DNA of 64,000 nt, taken from assembly GCA_026415135.1 (NCBI GenBank), contig JAOAHS010000002.1, positions 1-64,000 of the forward strand. Direction: 5' to 3'. Within the stretch, counting starts at the first letter, position 1; every line of letters starts with the position of its first letter. The position numbers and the translations under genes are program-made. Shown in pieces: positions 52,095-61,254 of the stretch. Under the pieces are notes generated by a model, which was not told the origin of the DNA, did no database searches, and saw only the letters and a program-made list of their open reading frames with translations. The DNA is from Calditerrivibrio sp. GTDB lineage: Bacteria > Chrysiogenota > Deferribacteres > Deferribacterales > Calditerrivibrionaceae.

Positions 52095-52323
52095 GATCGC
52101 TGCAGCGGTCATATTTGATAAAGGTGATATAAGGCCAAAATGGTTCTTAAAAAATGGCAATAAGATCAAGATCTTGAGGATCATCTATAAGTGGCATGAG
52201 AGAGAAGGGTACTATCTTATTTATAAATTTACTGTAACGGACGGGGAAAATCTATATGAAATTGCTTTTAACTCCCATTTACAGCGGTGGTACTTGATAT
52301 CTACTGTGGAGGGAGTGCATTGA
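52075..52323 (+). CDS. Small DUF6504-like protein between lexA and dinB (82 aa)
   Basis: The protein has RPKWFLKNGNKIKILRII, then KWHEREGYYLIYKFTV and NLYEIAFNSHLQRWYLIS. This pattern (Pro-x-x-Phe-x-x-x-Gly...Trp...Tyr-x-x-Phe-x-Val...Tyr-Glu...Trp-Tyr-Leu) resembles the DUF6504 proteins found beside Y-family polymerase genes; that match is from memory. ATG at 52075 overlaps the lexA end by 20 bp, and its stop overlaps the dinB TTG start (TTGA). A role in SOS translesion synthesis is inferred from position only. Confidence 0.7.
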   Translation: MRQENIEIAAAVIFDKGDIRPKWFLKNGNKIKILRIIYKWHEREGYYLIYKFTVTDGENLYEIAFNSHLQRWYLISTVEGVH

Positions 52324-53528
52324 TAGGCTGTCTCGATATGGATGCTTTTTTTGCATCTGTGGAACAGGCATCGAATCCAGCTTTAAAGGGTAAACCTATT
52401 GCAGTAATAGGTGCTAAAGAGAGGACTGTTGTTGTCACCTGTTCCTATGAAGCAAGACGGTATGGTATAAAGACTGGTATGAGCAAGTATGAAGCTCTGG
52501 CTAAATATCCCGATTTAATTCTTGTGGTGGGGAATAATCAGAAATATATCTATATCTCAAAACAGATAGTGGAGTTTTTATCCCAGTTATCTCCTGTTGT
52601 GGAAGCATATTCTGTTGATGAAGCTTTCTTTGATCTTTCCCATATAAAAGATCTCACCTATGCTGATATTGCTTATATTATAAAGAGCTGGATAAAAGAG
52701 AAATTTGACATTACCTGTTCTATAGGTATTGGTGCCAATAAGCTGATAGCCAAAATGGCCAGTGGAGTAAACAAACCTGATGGTTATTATTTTGTAAAAG
52801 AGGATGATAGCATATCATTTTTGGATGAGTTTAGGCTTTCGGATATATGGGGAATAGGTAAAAAGCTTGAATCTCGATTTCTTTCCCAGGGGATATCTTC
52901 TCTAAGGGATATAAGGCGTTTAGGGGTAGAGGAGATGGTGAAACGGTTCGGTAAGAACGGTATATACTACTATGAAATTGCTAACGGAAGGCATAGCCCA
53001 TTGATTTCTGATGAGCCGCTTGTCAAATCTGTTGGTCATAGTATGACACTACCCAGAAATATCTATTCTATGGAGGAGCTTTTACCTTATGTTTTACAGC
53101 TTTCTGAAATGGTCTCTGCAAGAGCCAGAAACAACAATATTGCAGGTAAAACCATAACTGTTTTTTTAAAATATGCCAATATGGAAAAGGACTCAAGGCG
53201 TATTACTTTACCCTATTATACGTCAGCTACTCATCATGTTTATGACGTTGCAAGGGATATTTTAAAGGGTTTTAACATAACTATGGGTGTAAGACTCATA
53301 GGTTTATCTATAGGTAACCTTATTCATGGTTGTAAAGTGTTAATTAATCTTTTTGATAACCCAAGATTGGTGGATATTTATAATGCAGTAGATAAAATAA
53401 ACAATCGTTATGGCAATTGGACTATATGTCCAGCATCTGTATTAAGTTGTTCAAGAATAGGTAGTAAAACCATCTCCCCTGCCTGGCGTCCAGACGGGGT
53501 AAGAAATGTACATGTCACGTCAAATTAA
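52320..53528 (+). CDS. dinB: DNA polymerase IV (Y-family)
   Basis: A 402-residue error-prone polymerase. CLDMDAFFASVEQASNPAL, YEARRYGIKTGM and AYSVDEAFFDLS hold the catalytic acidic residues; SIGIGANKLIAKMAS and LSDIWGIGKKLESRF the palm/thumb helix-hairpin-helix. The start is TTG at 52320 with GGAGG 7 bp upstream, overlapping the previous stop; a GTG 33 bp earlier is less likely. The C-terminus lacks an obvious beta-clamp motif of the QLxLF kind, though I cannot rule out a divergent one. Confidence 0.93.
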   Translation: MIGCLDMDAFFASVEQASNPALKGKPIAVIGAKERTVVVTCSYEARRYGIKTGMSKYEALAKYPDLILVVGNNQKYIYISKQIVEFLSQLSPVVEAYSVDEAFFDLSHIKDLTYADIAYIIKSWIKEKFDITCSIGIGANKLIAKMASGVNKPDGYYFVKEDDSISFLDEFRLSDIWGIGKKLESRFLSQGISSLRDIRRLGVEEMVKRFGKNGIYYYEIANGRHSPLISDEPLVKSVGHSMTLPRNIYSMEELLPYVLQLSEMVSARARNNNIAGKTITVFLKYANMEKDSRRITLPYYTSATHHVYDVARDILKGFNITMGVRLIGLSIGNLIHGCKVLINLFDNPRLVDIYNAVDKINNRYGNWTICPASVLSCSRIGSKTISPAWRPDGVRNVHVTSN

Positions 53529-53532
53529 TAAG

Positions 53533-53554
53533 AAAGGGGCCTAAGCCCCCTTTT
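53533..53554. terminator. Terminator between dinB and glnA
   Basis: GGGGC (536-540) and GCCCC (545-549) with a CTAA loop, flanked by AAA and TTTT, serving both converging genes. Confidence 0.85.
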
Positions 53555-53565
53555 AGATGGTATTT

Positions 53566-54978
53566 TTAGCAGTCAAAATATAGCATGAACTCCATTGGAT
53601 GAGGTTTCATATTTACGGCAGATATTTCGTTTTGTCTCTTGTAAGCTATCCATGTCGAAATAACATCTTCTGTGAACACATCACCCTTGAGTAGGAACTC
53701 ATGATCTTTTTCAAGACAATCGAGGGCCTCTTCGAGGGATCCTGGCATCTTTGGAATATTTGAAAGCTCGATAGGATCAAGATCGTAGAGGTTTTTGTCC
53801 ATTGGTTCACCTGGATCTATCTTGTTTTCTATACCATCAAGACCAGCCATGAGCATAGCTGTGAATGCAAGGTATGGATTGCAAGATGGGTCAGGGAATC
53901 TTACTTCTATTCTCTTAGATTTTGGGGATGCTGAGTACATTGGAATTCTTATTGCTGCGCTTCTATTTCTTGAAGAGTATGCAAGATTAACAGGTGCTTC
54001 ATAGCCAGGTACAAGTCTCTTATAAGAGTTTGTGGATGGGTTTGTGAATGCAGCTATAGCTTTTGCATGTTTGATAATACCACCGATGTAGTAGAGGGCT
54101 AATTCGCTCAATCCGGCATATTCATCCCCTGCAAAAAGAGGCTTACCGTCTTTCCACAAAGATTGATGGGAGTGCATACCACTACCGTTATCCCCAAACA
54201 TAGGCTTTGGCATGAAGGTAACAACTTTATTATATTTTTTTGCTACATTTTTAATTGCATACTTGTAGAACATTAAATTATCAGCCTGTTCCACCAATGA
54301 GGCAAATTTGATATCTATTTCACACTGACCAGCAGTGGCCACTTCATGGTGATGAGCCTCAACTTCGATACCAAACTTTTCAATTGCAAGGGCCATTTCG
54401 GCTCTAATATCCATAAGGGTATCGTGGGGAGGTACAGGGAAGTAACCCTCTTTATGTCTTATTTTGTAACCCAAGTTTGGTAACTCTTCTCTACCTGTGT
54501 TCCACGCTGCTTCTATAGAGTCAAAATAGTAGAAGCTTTCATTTGGGTTGCATGCGTATCTGACATCATCAAAGATAAAGAACTCAGCCTCTGGACCAAA
54601 ATAAGCTGTATCTGCAATACCGGTACCTTTAAGGTATTTGATAGCTTTCATTGCTATGTTTCTTGGGTCCCTTGAATATGGCTCTTTTGTAATAGGATCT
54701 ACTATTTTGCAGAGCATAATTAAAGTAGGAACTTGTGTGAAAGGATCTATCTTTGCCGTGGATGGATCAGGGATGATCAACATATCGCTGTTATTGATTG
54801 CTTGCCAACCTCTAATACTGGAACCATCGAATCCTAAACCCTCTTCAAAGGTATCTTCATCAAACATAGATACTGGATAGGAGCAGTGCTGCCACAGCCC
54901 AAAGAAATCTACAAAACGTAGGTCAACAAACTTGATATTTTGCTCTTCTATGAGCTTTAAAACCTCTTTTGGTGTCAT
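53566..54978 (-). CDS. glnA: Glutamine synthetase type I
   Basis: A 470-residue ammonia-assimilating enzyme. [50 protein letters not shown] and NRSAAIRIP are the GS-I signature regions. [10 protein letters not shown] includes the Tyr adenylylated in GSI-beta enzymes, so GlnE control is plausible. It lies 18 bp downstream of glnB, both from a sigma-54 promoter. Confidence 0.97.
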   Translation of the reverse strand: MTPKEVLKLIEEQNIKFVDLRFVDFFGLWQHCSYPVSMFDEDTFEEGLGFDGSSIRGWQAINNSDMLIIPDPSTAKIDPFTQVPTLIMLCKIVDPITKEPYSRDPRNIAMKAIKYLKGTGIADTAYFGPEAEFFIFDDVRYACNPNESFYYFDSIEAAWNTGREELPNLGYKIRHKEGYFPVPPHDTLMDIRAEMALAIEKFGIEVEAHHHEVATAGQCEIDIKFASLVEQADNLMFYKYAIKNVAKKYNKVVTFMPKPMFGDNGSGMHSHQSLWKDGKPLFAGDEYAGLSELALYYIGGIIKHAKAIAAFTNPSTNSYKRLVPGYEAPVNLAYSSRNRSAAIRIPMYSASPKSKRIEVRFPDPSCNPYLAFTAMLMAGLDGIENKIDPGEPMDKNLYDLDPIELSNIPKMPGSLEEALDCLEKDHEFLLKGDVFTEDVISTWIAYKRQNEISAVNMKPHPMEFMLYFDC

Positions 54979-54996
54979 AAGGCCTCCATTTATTTA

Positions 54997-55353
<357 letters not shown>

Positions 55354-55356
55354 TTA

Positions 55357-55372
55357 TGCAATCCTAATGCCA
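55357..55372 (-). promoter_or_regulatory. Sigma-54 promoter of glnBA
   Basis: On the minus strand TGGCATTAGGATTGCA fits the 16 bp -24/-12 consensus (TGGCAC-n5-TTGCA) with the GG and GC dinucleotides at the required spacing. The predicted start near 55346 leaves a leader of only about 11 nt that holds AGGAGG. Confidence 0.75.
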
Positions 55373-55413
55373 ATTATTTTTTGTATAAAACATGACAAAT
55401 TGTAGTAAAGCGC

Positions 55414-56079
55414 TTAATTTTTGTTCAGTTTCTTGTTTATCATGTCTAATCTTTCATCGATAAATTCACAATTATCTTTTTTAAGGTTACATATATCTTT
55501 TTTAATCGTTAGATCTTTTTTTAGATTATAGGTCCAGCTGTTGTACCTATCTATTTGTAGGACAAATTCTATAAGTTTGTTGGCTTCTTCTAAGAGATTG
55601 ATATTTATAAAGCGAAGGGTTATATTTCTACCAAGTCTTGATTTTGTCCAATCTGGTATGGTCTCATCTGAGAGCTCTTTTATGGCATCTTGTGATGAGT
55701 TATAATGTTTTGCTTGTAGTTGTAAGCTTTTGGGTAACTTTTTATAGTCATATTTTTGTCCTACAAGGAAGTTTATGCTATTGATTTCATCTTCACAATG
55801 ACCGATAAGAGCGTATCTTTTTGCGTATTCAATATAAGTGGCATTATCTTCTAAAAGGTATCTGCCGATATAAATCTTTGATAGATTGCAATTGTCATCA
55901 GCTTTTTGAAGTGAATCAACAGATTTTAGAAAATTTATTTCCGATAGCTTAAAATCTCCAGAGTTGTAATATCTAATGTAATTTTCAAAATAACGTTCTG
56001 CTAATAAAAAACCATCCGATACTTTTTTTGATGAGCACCCAATTAAAAAGAGTAGTAGTGCTATAAAAATCTTTTTCAC
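55414..56079 (-). CDS. Predicted lipoprotein of the Mla-type operon (221 aa)
   Basis: It starts at a GTG with GGAG 8 bp upstream. A lipoprotein signal (KKIFIALLLFLIGCSS, lipid Cys at about residue 15) is followed by a helical, possibly TPR-like domain with several Tyr and Asn-rich repeats. I recognise no family. It is the last gene of the mlaE - degenerate ATPase - mlaD series, 11 bp after mlaD, and could be an outer- or inner-membrane partner in lipid transfer. Confidence 0.7.
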   Translation of the reverse strand: MKKIFIALLLFLIGCSSKKVSDGFLLAERYFENYIRYYNSGDFKLSEINFLKSVDSLQKADDNCNLSKIYIGRYLLEDNATYIEYAKRYALIGHCEDEINSINFLVGQKYDYKKLPKSLQLQAKHYNSSQDAIKELSDETIPDWTKSRLGRNITLRFININLLEEANKLIEFVLQIDRYNSWTYNLKKDLTIKKDICNLKKDNCEFIDERLDMINKKLNKN

Positions 56080-56090
56080 TTAACGATCTC

Positions 56091-57086
56091 CTAAGGTATT
56101 TTTATGCTTCCTTCAGATTTTTTGGGACCGGAAAACGGCCATCTCTGTTCAAGATTTAGCAACAGTCTGTTTGTAGAATTGAGTATTTCATCTGCTTCTT
56201 TTTTTATATGAGTTAGGTTATCGGTGGTTTCAGCTACATTTTTTGTAATCATTTCTGTGTTCTTGATAATAGGTTCTAATTCATTTACCCTCTTGTTTAT
56301 GTCGTTTATAAGTGTGTTAGATTTTTTGATTAAGTTATTTACATCTTTTATCGTTTCTTCCGTTGTTACTACCCTTTGATCAACTTTATCCAATATATTT
56401 GCTACCTTTATGGAGATCTCATTAAGGTTTTTTTGTAGCATCTGGATATCATCAGTTATTTTATGAATTTTGTTATTAAGATCATCGGTTCTTATTAATT
56501 TGCCTAAGGAACCTCTTTTGAGGGTTAAATCATCCCCTACATGTCCCAAGCCCCTCATCAGTTTTGTCAGATCTCCATCTGGGTTTTTCAAATCATCTGT
56601 TATATCCCGTATATTTGCAACGATCTGTTTTGCATCGTCTAATACAGGTTTTGCTTTTTCTATTATCTCTTCCAACCCCTTACTTCTTATCAAGTGAAAT
56701 TTATCCCCATCCTGAATAACTCTACCTTTACCCCCTGAAAATGTTATACTTGTGGCACCCAATATATTTTTAGCTTCTAACTTACATTCGGAATCTATTT
56801 TTATCCATTTAATATAGTCTTTTGGAATTTTTACTGTCATGGTAACCCTACCATCATCTTCAAGATTGATATCCTGAACTCTACTTATCTGAAATCCTGA
56901 AAAAATGACTGGCATTCCATTCGTAAGTCCTTCACCATTTTCGGAATATATCTTAATCTTTACCTTTGGGGTAAGGATTTTTTTGTTAAAGGCAATAAGC
57001 CCAATGACAATTAAAATGGTTAAAACAGCCAATAGTATAAATAGACCAACTTTATACTCTATACCCTTAAATCTTGGGTCAGCCAT
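56091..57086 (-). CDS. mlaD: MlaD-family (MCE domain) protein
   Basis: A 331-residue protein with one N-terminal membrane helix (about 12-32) and an MCE domain (about 38-117: VKIKIYSENGEGLTNGMPVIFSGF, VTMTVKIPKDYIKWI, GATSITFSGG). A long coiled coil follows, with ITDDLKNPDGDLTKLMRG repeats, and the end reads WPFSGPKKSEGS, which I associate with MlaD-like proteins of delta-type bacteria. Such proteins form hexameric lipid-binding rings in the periplasm. Its start lies 28 bp inside the degenerate ATPase gene. Confidence 0.9.
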   Translation of the reverse strand: MADPRFKGIEYKVGLFILLAVLTILIVIGLIAFNKKILTPKVKIKIYSENGEGLTNGMPVIFSGFQISRVQDINLEDDGRVTMTVKIPKDYIKWIKIDSECKLEAKNILGATSITFSGGKGRVIQDGDKFHLIRSKGLEEIIEKAKPVLDDAKQIVANIRDITDDLKNPDGDLTKLMRGLGHVGDDLTLKRGSLGKLIRTDDLNNKIHKITDDIQMLQKNLNEISIKVANILDKVDQRVVTTEETIKDVNNLIKKSNTLINDINKRVNELEPIIKNTEMITKNVAETTDNLTHIKKEADEILNSTNRLLLNLEQRWPFSGPKKSEGSIKIP

Positions 57087-57568
57087 TCATCGTACTCCAA
57101 TTTTATAATATTAGATATTTGTGCATATTTATCGTAGTTCTCATTATAATCTAAAATTGCATAATTTTCATTACATTTTATAAAAAAATCCATTAAATGG
57201 TGTGAGTGTTCAATACCTACATGATCCAAAGGCATTATAAAGAGTATTAACTCAACTGGAAACATAAGCGCTGTAATATATTTTACTAAAAAAATTTCGT
57301 AATTAGAGAGTGTATCTCTCCGGTTATGGATCTTTTCTGATAGATTAAATATATTTAGATAATCTTGTATTGTGCTTATTAATTGTTTTATTTTCATGCC
57401 TTTGTGATAAGACATAGGTAGAGCAATATTTTCTAAAACGGAGAGGTTACCTATTATAGGTAACTGTTTGTAGATGATATAATATTTTAGTTCAATAGCA
57501 TTACAAAGGGAAACTTTTTCAAGGATGTCATCTACATGCTTTATATTTATTTTTACAAATTTTCTCAT
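57059..57568 (-). CDS. Degenerate MlaF-like ABC ATPase remnant (169 aa)
   Basis: This protein sits where the MlaF ATPase should be, overlapping mlaE by 4 bp and mlaD by 28 bp. LPIIGNLSVLENIALPM (about 36-52) matches the region after the Q-loop of MlaF. LSNYE (87-91) stands where LSGGM is expected, and LILFIMPLDHVG (107-118) where Walker B LIMYDEPFTG is. There is no Walker A at all, the catalytic Asp-Glu pair has become Ile-Met, and the H-loop His is missing. It is about 90 residues shorter than an active MlaF. The intact frame and tight coupling argue against a random pseudogene; a structural regulator of MlaE is possible. Confidence 0.65.
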   Translation of the reverse strand: MRKFVKINIKHVDDILEKVSLCNAIELKYYIIYKQLPIIGNLSVLENIALPMSYHKGMKIKQLISTIQDYLNIFNLSEKIHNRRDTLSNYEIFLVKYITALMFPVELILFIMPLDHVGIEHSHHLMDFFIKCNENYAILDYNENYDKYAQISNIIKLEYDEWLTQDLRV

Positions 57569-58341
57569 ATAAATACCCCTGTAATTTCAACAAACATCAA
57601 GCCATAAAAGACCCTCATCATCCCTCTTAGTAATGCTATAGGAACATCTGTAGTGGCTTTACCTACGCCCATTGAGGTATATATAGGTAATGTCATAAGA
57701 ACAAATCCAAACATAACAGTCTTATATATAAAACATAATACATCACTTAGATTGAGCTCATTAAAGATCAGCATGACCATATAATCAAAGGTAATGTTCA
57801 TCTGAAAACTCAAATAAAGATATCCAACGGTTACTGCGGTAAAAGCAAAAAAAACAGCAAGTGAAAACGAGCATACCATACCAGCAAATACTCTGGGTAA
57901 AAAGAGATAACTGTATTCATCTATTCCATGGGTTTTTAAAGCCTTAATCTCCCAGCCGAGCTTCATCATCGATATTTCTGCGCCAACTGCAGTGGCGCTT
58001 CTGAGGGATAATAAAAGTGCTGTTAAAAAAGGTGCTACTTCTCTAATTACTATAACAACAAATACCTTACCTGTCTGATGTTGGGCTCCAATGCTGAAAA
58101 GAAACTTACCCAATATTCCCACAAGTCCCAGACCAAAGATTATGGCAAAGACAATTACTACCCTTAATATCTGTACACCTGTAAAATATATCTGTCTTGT
58201 TGTTACTAAGAAAATAGCAGGATTTAATATTTTAAAGGTTAAAAACTGGGTGACGATTTTATTACAGAATTTAACATAATCTTTTAAGAACTTTGTGCCA
58301 TCTACAAAAAAATTGCCTATACTATATATAAATCTGTTCAT
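57565..58341 (-). CDS. mlaE: MlaE-family phospholipid ABC permease
   Basis: A 258-residue membrane protein with about six helices. REVAPFLTALLLSLRSATAVGAEISMMKLGWEIKALKTHGID is the MlaE-family central region, with RSATAVGAEI in place of the commoner RSGSAIAAEL form; this is where the coupling helix contacts MlaF, so changes here fit the degenerate partner. The ATG overlaps the argJ stop by one base (TAATG). Confidence 0.88.
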   Translation of the reverse strand: MNRFIYSIGNFFVDGTKFLKDYVKFCNKIVTQFLTFKILNPAIFLVTTRQIYFTGVQILRVVIVFAIIFGLGLVGILGKFLFSIGAQHQTGKVFVVIVIREVAPFLTALLLSLRSATAVGAEISMMKLGWEIKALKTHGIDEYSYLFLPRVFAGMVCSFSLAVFFAFTAVTVGYLYLSFQMNITFDYMVMLIFNELNLSDVLCFIYKTVMFGFVLMTLPIYTSMGVGKATTDVPIALLRGMMRVFYGLMFVEITGVFI

Positions 58342-59549
58342 TAACTTCTGTAGTCGGCGTTAATTTTTACATAATCATAACTAAAGTCACATGTCATTAT
58401 CTGGGCTTCTGCGTTTCCTACTTTTAAATCTATGGTGATGATGTATTCATTTTTTAACATAATTTCATGAACATCCTTTTCAAGGCAAGGGTCTATAAGC
58501 CTACTGTTTTCAACATATTTTAGATTATCGAAATAGATATCGATTTTTTCTGGATCTATATCTATCATGGAAGCACCAATTGAAGCCATAAGCCTACCCC
58601 AATTGGGGTCTGAACCGAAAAACATGGTTTTTACAAGAGGAGAATTTGCTATTTTACTGGCACAGGTTTTAGCATCTTGGTATGTTTTTGCATTTTTAAC
58701 TAAGATATGAACCAGTTTTGTTGCCCCTTCACCATCTAAAACAATAGATCGAGATAAGTGATTGCATACGTAGAGTAAAGCGTTTTCAAATTCTTGTAGT
58801 TCTTCTTGTGTGGTTAATTTAATTCCACTTAGACCGTTGGAGAAGAGGAATACTGAGTCATTTGTACTCATGTCCCCATCTACAGTTATAGAATTGAAAC
58901 TTTTTTCTACTACTTTTGATAATATAGTTTGCATTAAATCTTTATCGATAACGGCATCTGTGGTTATAAATGATAGCATCGTTGCCATTGATGGTGAAAT
59001 CATCCCTGCACCTTTGGCTGCTGCACCTATGACATACACTCCATTCTTTGTTTCCACCAATACGGCGATTTTTTTAGGTTTGGTATCTGTGGTCATGATT
59101 GCTTTGGTGAAATCGTCATCTTCATCATCTATTTTATCGATTAAAGCTTCAGTATAAGCGTAGAATTTTTCTACAGGTAATCTTACGCCTATAACACCTG
59201 TAGATGCCATCAATAAGGAGCCAGGAGGAAGGTTTAGTTTTTTTTCAAAGTTTTTAGTAATGTCATGATAATCTACAATACCTTGTTTTCCTGTGCAGGC
59301 ATTTGCGTTTCCACTATTAACAAGGATTCCATAAAATTGAGCACAACTCTTTATCTGTTCTAATCCTGCAATGACAGGTGCAGCTTTTACTTTATTGGTT
59401 GTAAAAACTGCAGCAACATTACATGGGACTTCGGATATTAAGATGGCAAGGTCAAGTTTACCAGATTTGTTACCTTTTATATCTGCAGAAACAGCTGCTG
59501 ATGAAAAACCAAGAGGGGTACAAACACCACCATTTTCTACAAGTTTCAT
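58341..59549 (-). CDS. argJ: Bifunctional glutamate N-acetyltransferase / amino-acid acetyltransferase
   Basis: A 402-residue enzyme of the cyclic arginine pathway, moving acetyl from N-acetylornithine to glutamate. It self-cleaves at the Ala-Thr bond in SPSMATMLSFITTDA, and NSGNANACTG and GSDPNWGRLMASIG are conserved. I begin at the ATG at 59549 (GAGG 5 bp upstream), not the GTG two codons before. It follows argC by 7 bp. Confidence 0.96.
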   Translation of the reverse strand: MKLVENGGVCTPLGFSSAAVSADIKGNKSGKLDLAILISEVPCNVAAVFTTNKVKAAPVIAGLEQIKSCAQFYGILVNSGNANACTGKQGIVDYHDITKNFEKKLNLPPGSLLMASTGVIGVRLPVEKFYAYTEALIDKIDDEDDDFTKAIMTTDTKPKKIAVLVETKNGVYVIGAAAKGAGMISPSMATMLSFITTDAVIDKDLMQTILSKVVEKSFNSITVDGDMSTNDSVFLFSNGLSGIKLTTQEELQEFENALLYVCNHLSRSIVLDGEGATKLVHILVKNAKTYQDAKTCASKIANSPLVKTMFFGSDPNWGRLMASIGASMIDIDPEKIDIYFDNLKYVENSRLIDPCLEKDVHEIMLKNEYIITIDLKVGNAEAQIMTCDFSYDYVKINADYRS

Positions 59550-59556
59550 ATTCACC

Positions 59557-60558
59557 TCACAATAATCCGTCTGTTTCTTTAAACCCTACTAAGAGGTTTA
59601 AATTTTGAACTGCTTGACCACTTGCACCTTTGATCAAGTTGTCTATGGTTGAAATGATAATTACTTGTTCACCATCTTTGTAAACTCCTATGTCTATAAA
59701 ATTCGTATTTACTATGTTCTTTATTGAGGGGATATCTTTTTCGTATATTCTTACAAAAGTTTTATTATTATAAAAATCTTTTAAGCATTCTATTATAGAG
59801 GATAATTTATAGTTTGATTTTGTGTAAATAGTGGAAAGTATACCTCTATTTATTGGTAATAGGTGTGGTGTAAATATTACATGTACAGGGGATCCTGTTT
59901 TGGAAAGGATATGGTCTATTTCAGGGTTGTGTCGGTGATTGAATATACTGTAGGGTTTGAAGTCTTCGTTGACCTCACAGAAATGGGTTTTCTCTGAAGG
60001 AGTTTTACCTGCTCCACTGACACCAGACTTTGAATCAGCTATCAATATGTCAAATTCCAATAGATTATTTTTTATAAGAGGATAAAGTGGTATAATGATC
60101 GATGTGGGGTAACAGCCGGGATTTGCTATGAGAGTTGATTTTTTTATTGAATCCTCAAATATTTCAGGTATCCCATATACAAACTTATCGAGTAGTTCGG
60201 GGTATTTGTGATTTTCATTGTATGCTTTTTTATATGTGTTGGGGTCTGAGATCCTGAAATCAGCGCTCAGATCTATTACGATCTTACCGTTTTTAGCAAA
60301 AAAATTTGCTGCATCCATAGATGCCCCGTGGGGAAGACATAAAAATACAACATCTGTTTCTTTTGTTATCTTTTCAAAGTCGTTGTTGATAAGGGTCATA
60401 TCGCATAAGCCCTTTAGGTATGGGTATATTTCACTGATATTTTTATTAGCACTTGAGTCACTTGTGAGGTGTTTGATCTTTAATTTTGGATGTTTTAACA
60501 GGATCTTGACCAATTCAAAACCAGTGTAACCTGTAGCACCAATGATGGAAACATTCAT
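59557..60558 (-). CDS. argC: N-acetyl-gamma-glutamyl-phosphate reductase
   Basis: A 333-residue NADPH enzyme, third step of arginine synthesis. VSIIGATGYTGFELVKILL binds NADP and ANPGCYPTSIIIPL holds the catalytic Cys. The frame is open far upstream, but the protein homologous to ArgC starts at the ATG at 60558 with GGAGAG 3-4 bp upstream; the upstream extension overlaps the divergent DUF167 gene. Confidence 0.95.
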   Translation of the reverse strand: MNVSIIGATGYTGFELVKILLKHPKLKIKHLTSDSSANKNISEIYPYLKGLCDMTLINNDFEKITKETDVVFLCLPHGASMDAANFFAKNGKIVIDLSADFRISDPNTYKKAYNENHKYPELLDKFVYGIPEIFEDSIKKSTLIANPGCYPTSIIIPLYPLIKNNLLEFDILIADSKSGVSGAGKTPSEKTHFCEVNEDFKPYSIFNHRHNPEIDHILSKTGSPVHVIFTPHLLPINRGILSTIYTKSNYKLSSIIECLKDFYNNKTFVRIYEKDIPSIKNIVNTNFIDIGVYKDGEQVIIISTIDNLIKGASGQAVQNLNLLVGFKETDGLL

Positions 60559-60634
60559 AATCTCTCCAAAAGAAAGTATTGATTTTATTGTTATTTTATT
60601 GCAATTTTTTTTAAAAAAAAAGAGTTTTTTGAAC

Positions 60635-60895
60635 ATGAAACTAAAAGTGTATGTGCAACCTGGATCTAAGAAACAGTGTTTTGATGGTTTTTTTAACGAA
60701 CATGTTAAGATAAAATTAAAGTCTCCACCTCTGGATGGGAAGGCAAATGAAGAGCTTATAGATTTTTTGTCAGAGAAATTAGGAATATCTAAAAAAGAGA
60801 TCAGACTCATCAGTGGGGATAAATCACGGTATAAGTTAATAGATATAGGTTCAGAAATAGATATCAAAGATTTTTTAAAAATATTAAACGGTTAA
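60635..60895 (+). CDS. DUF167 (YggU) family protein (86 aa)
   Basis: It starts MKLKVYVQPGSKKQCF and has LKSPPLDGKANEELIDFLSEKLGISKKEIRLISGDKSRYK in recognisable pieces (PPLDGKANEEL, ISGDKSRYK), the YggU fold signature. Function unknown. The ATG at 60635 is preceded by only a weak purine stretch. It converges with the next gene, overlapping by 4 bp. Confidence 0.88.
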   Translation: MKLKVYVQPGSKKQCFDGFFNEHVKIKLKSPPLDGKANEELIDFLSEKLGISKKEIRLISGDKSRYKLIDIGSEIDIKDFLKILNG

Positions 60896-61254
60896 ACGTT
60901 ACGGTTTGCGTTAAATATGGTTTTTTCTCTGGTTTCCTTTAATATCCGCCAGGTGGAATCTTCTTTGATGAAAACAGTCTTGGAGTAATATATTATTTCT
61001 CCTTCTTCAATAGTAAAAAAACGTTCTATGTAATAAACATATGCCAGAGTTGATTTTATGATTTCCTTTGTAATGTTGAGTTTTAAAGGGATTGTATCTC
61101 TTCTTAAATCGCTAAAATGAAGCACATAATCCTCTTTTTGGGGGAAGAATTTTATAAAATCACTTTTTGTGGAATAAAGGTTGTGGATAAACTCCGGTTC
61201 GTTTTTTATAAAAGCCTCAAATCTTTTCAAAATAATCTCTGATGGGCAGGTCAA
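60892..61254 (-). CDS. NTF2-like (YchJ-type) protein of unknown function (120 aa)
   Basis: The start is TTG with AGGAGG 8 bp upstream, lying within the end of hflX (38 bp overlap). The alpha-beta pattern (ILKRFEAFIKNEPEFIHNLYS ... YVYYIERFFTIEEGEIIYYSKTVFIKEDSTWRILKE) resembles the NTF2-like middle domain of YchJ/SEC-C proteins, but without Cys motifs. That match is uncertain. It is translationally coupled to hflX. Confidence 0.65.
   Translation of the reverse strand: MTCPSEIILKRFEAFIKNEPEFIHNLYSTKSDFIKFFPQKEDYVLHFSDLRRDTIPLKLNITKEIIKSTLAYVYYIERFFTIEEGEIIYYSKTVFIKEDSTWRILKETREKTIFNANRNV

Noticed and set aside
60559-60867. Upstream extension of argC by about 100 codons
   Set aside because: The extension overlaps the divergent DUF167 gene in antisense, has no similarity to ArgC, and the internal ATG has a good ribosome site.
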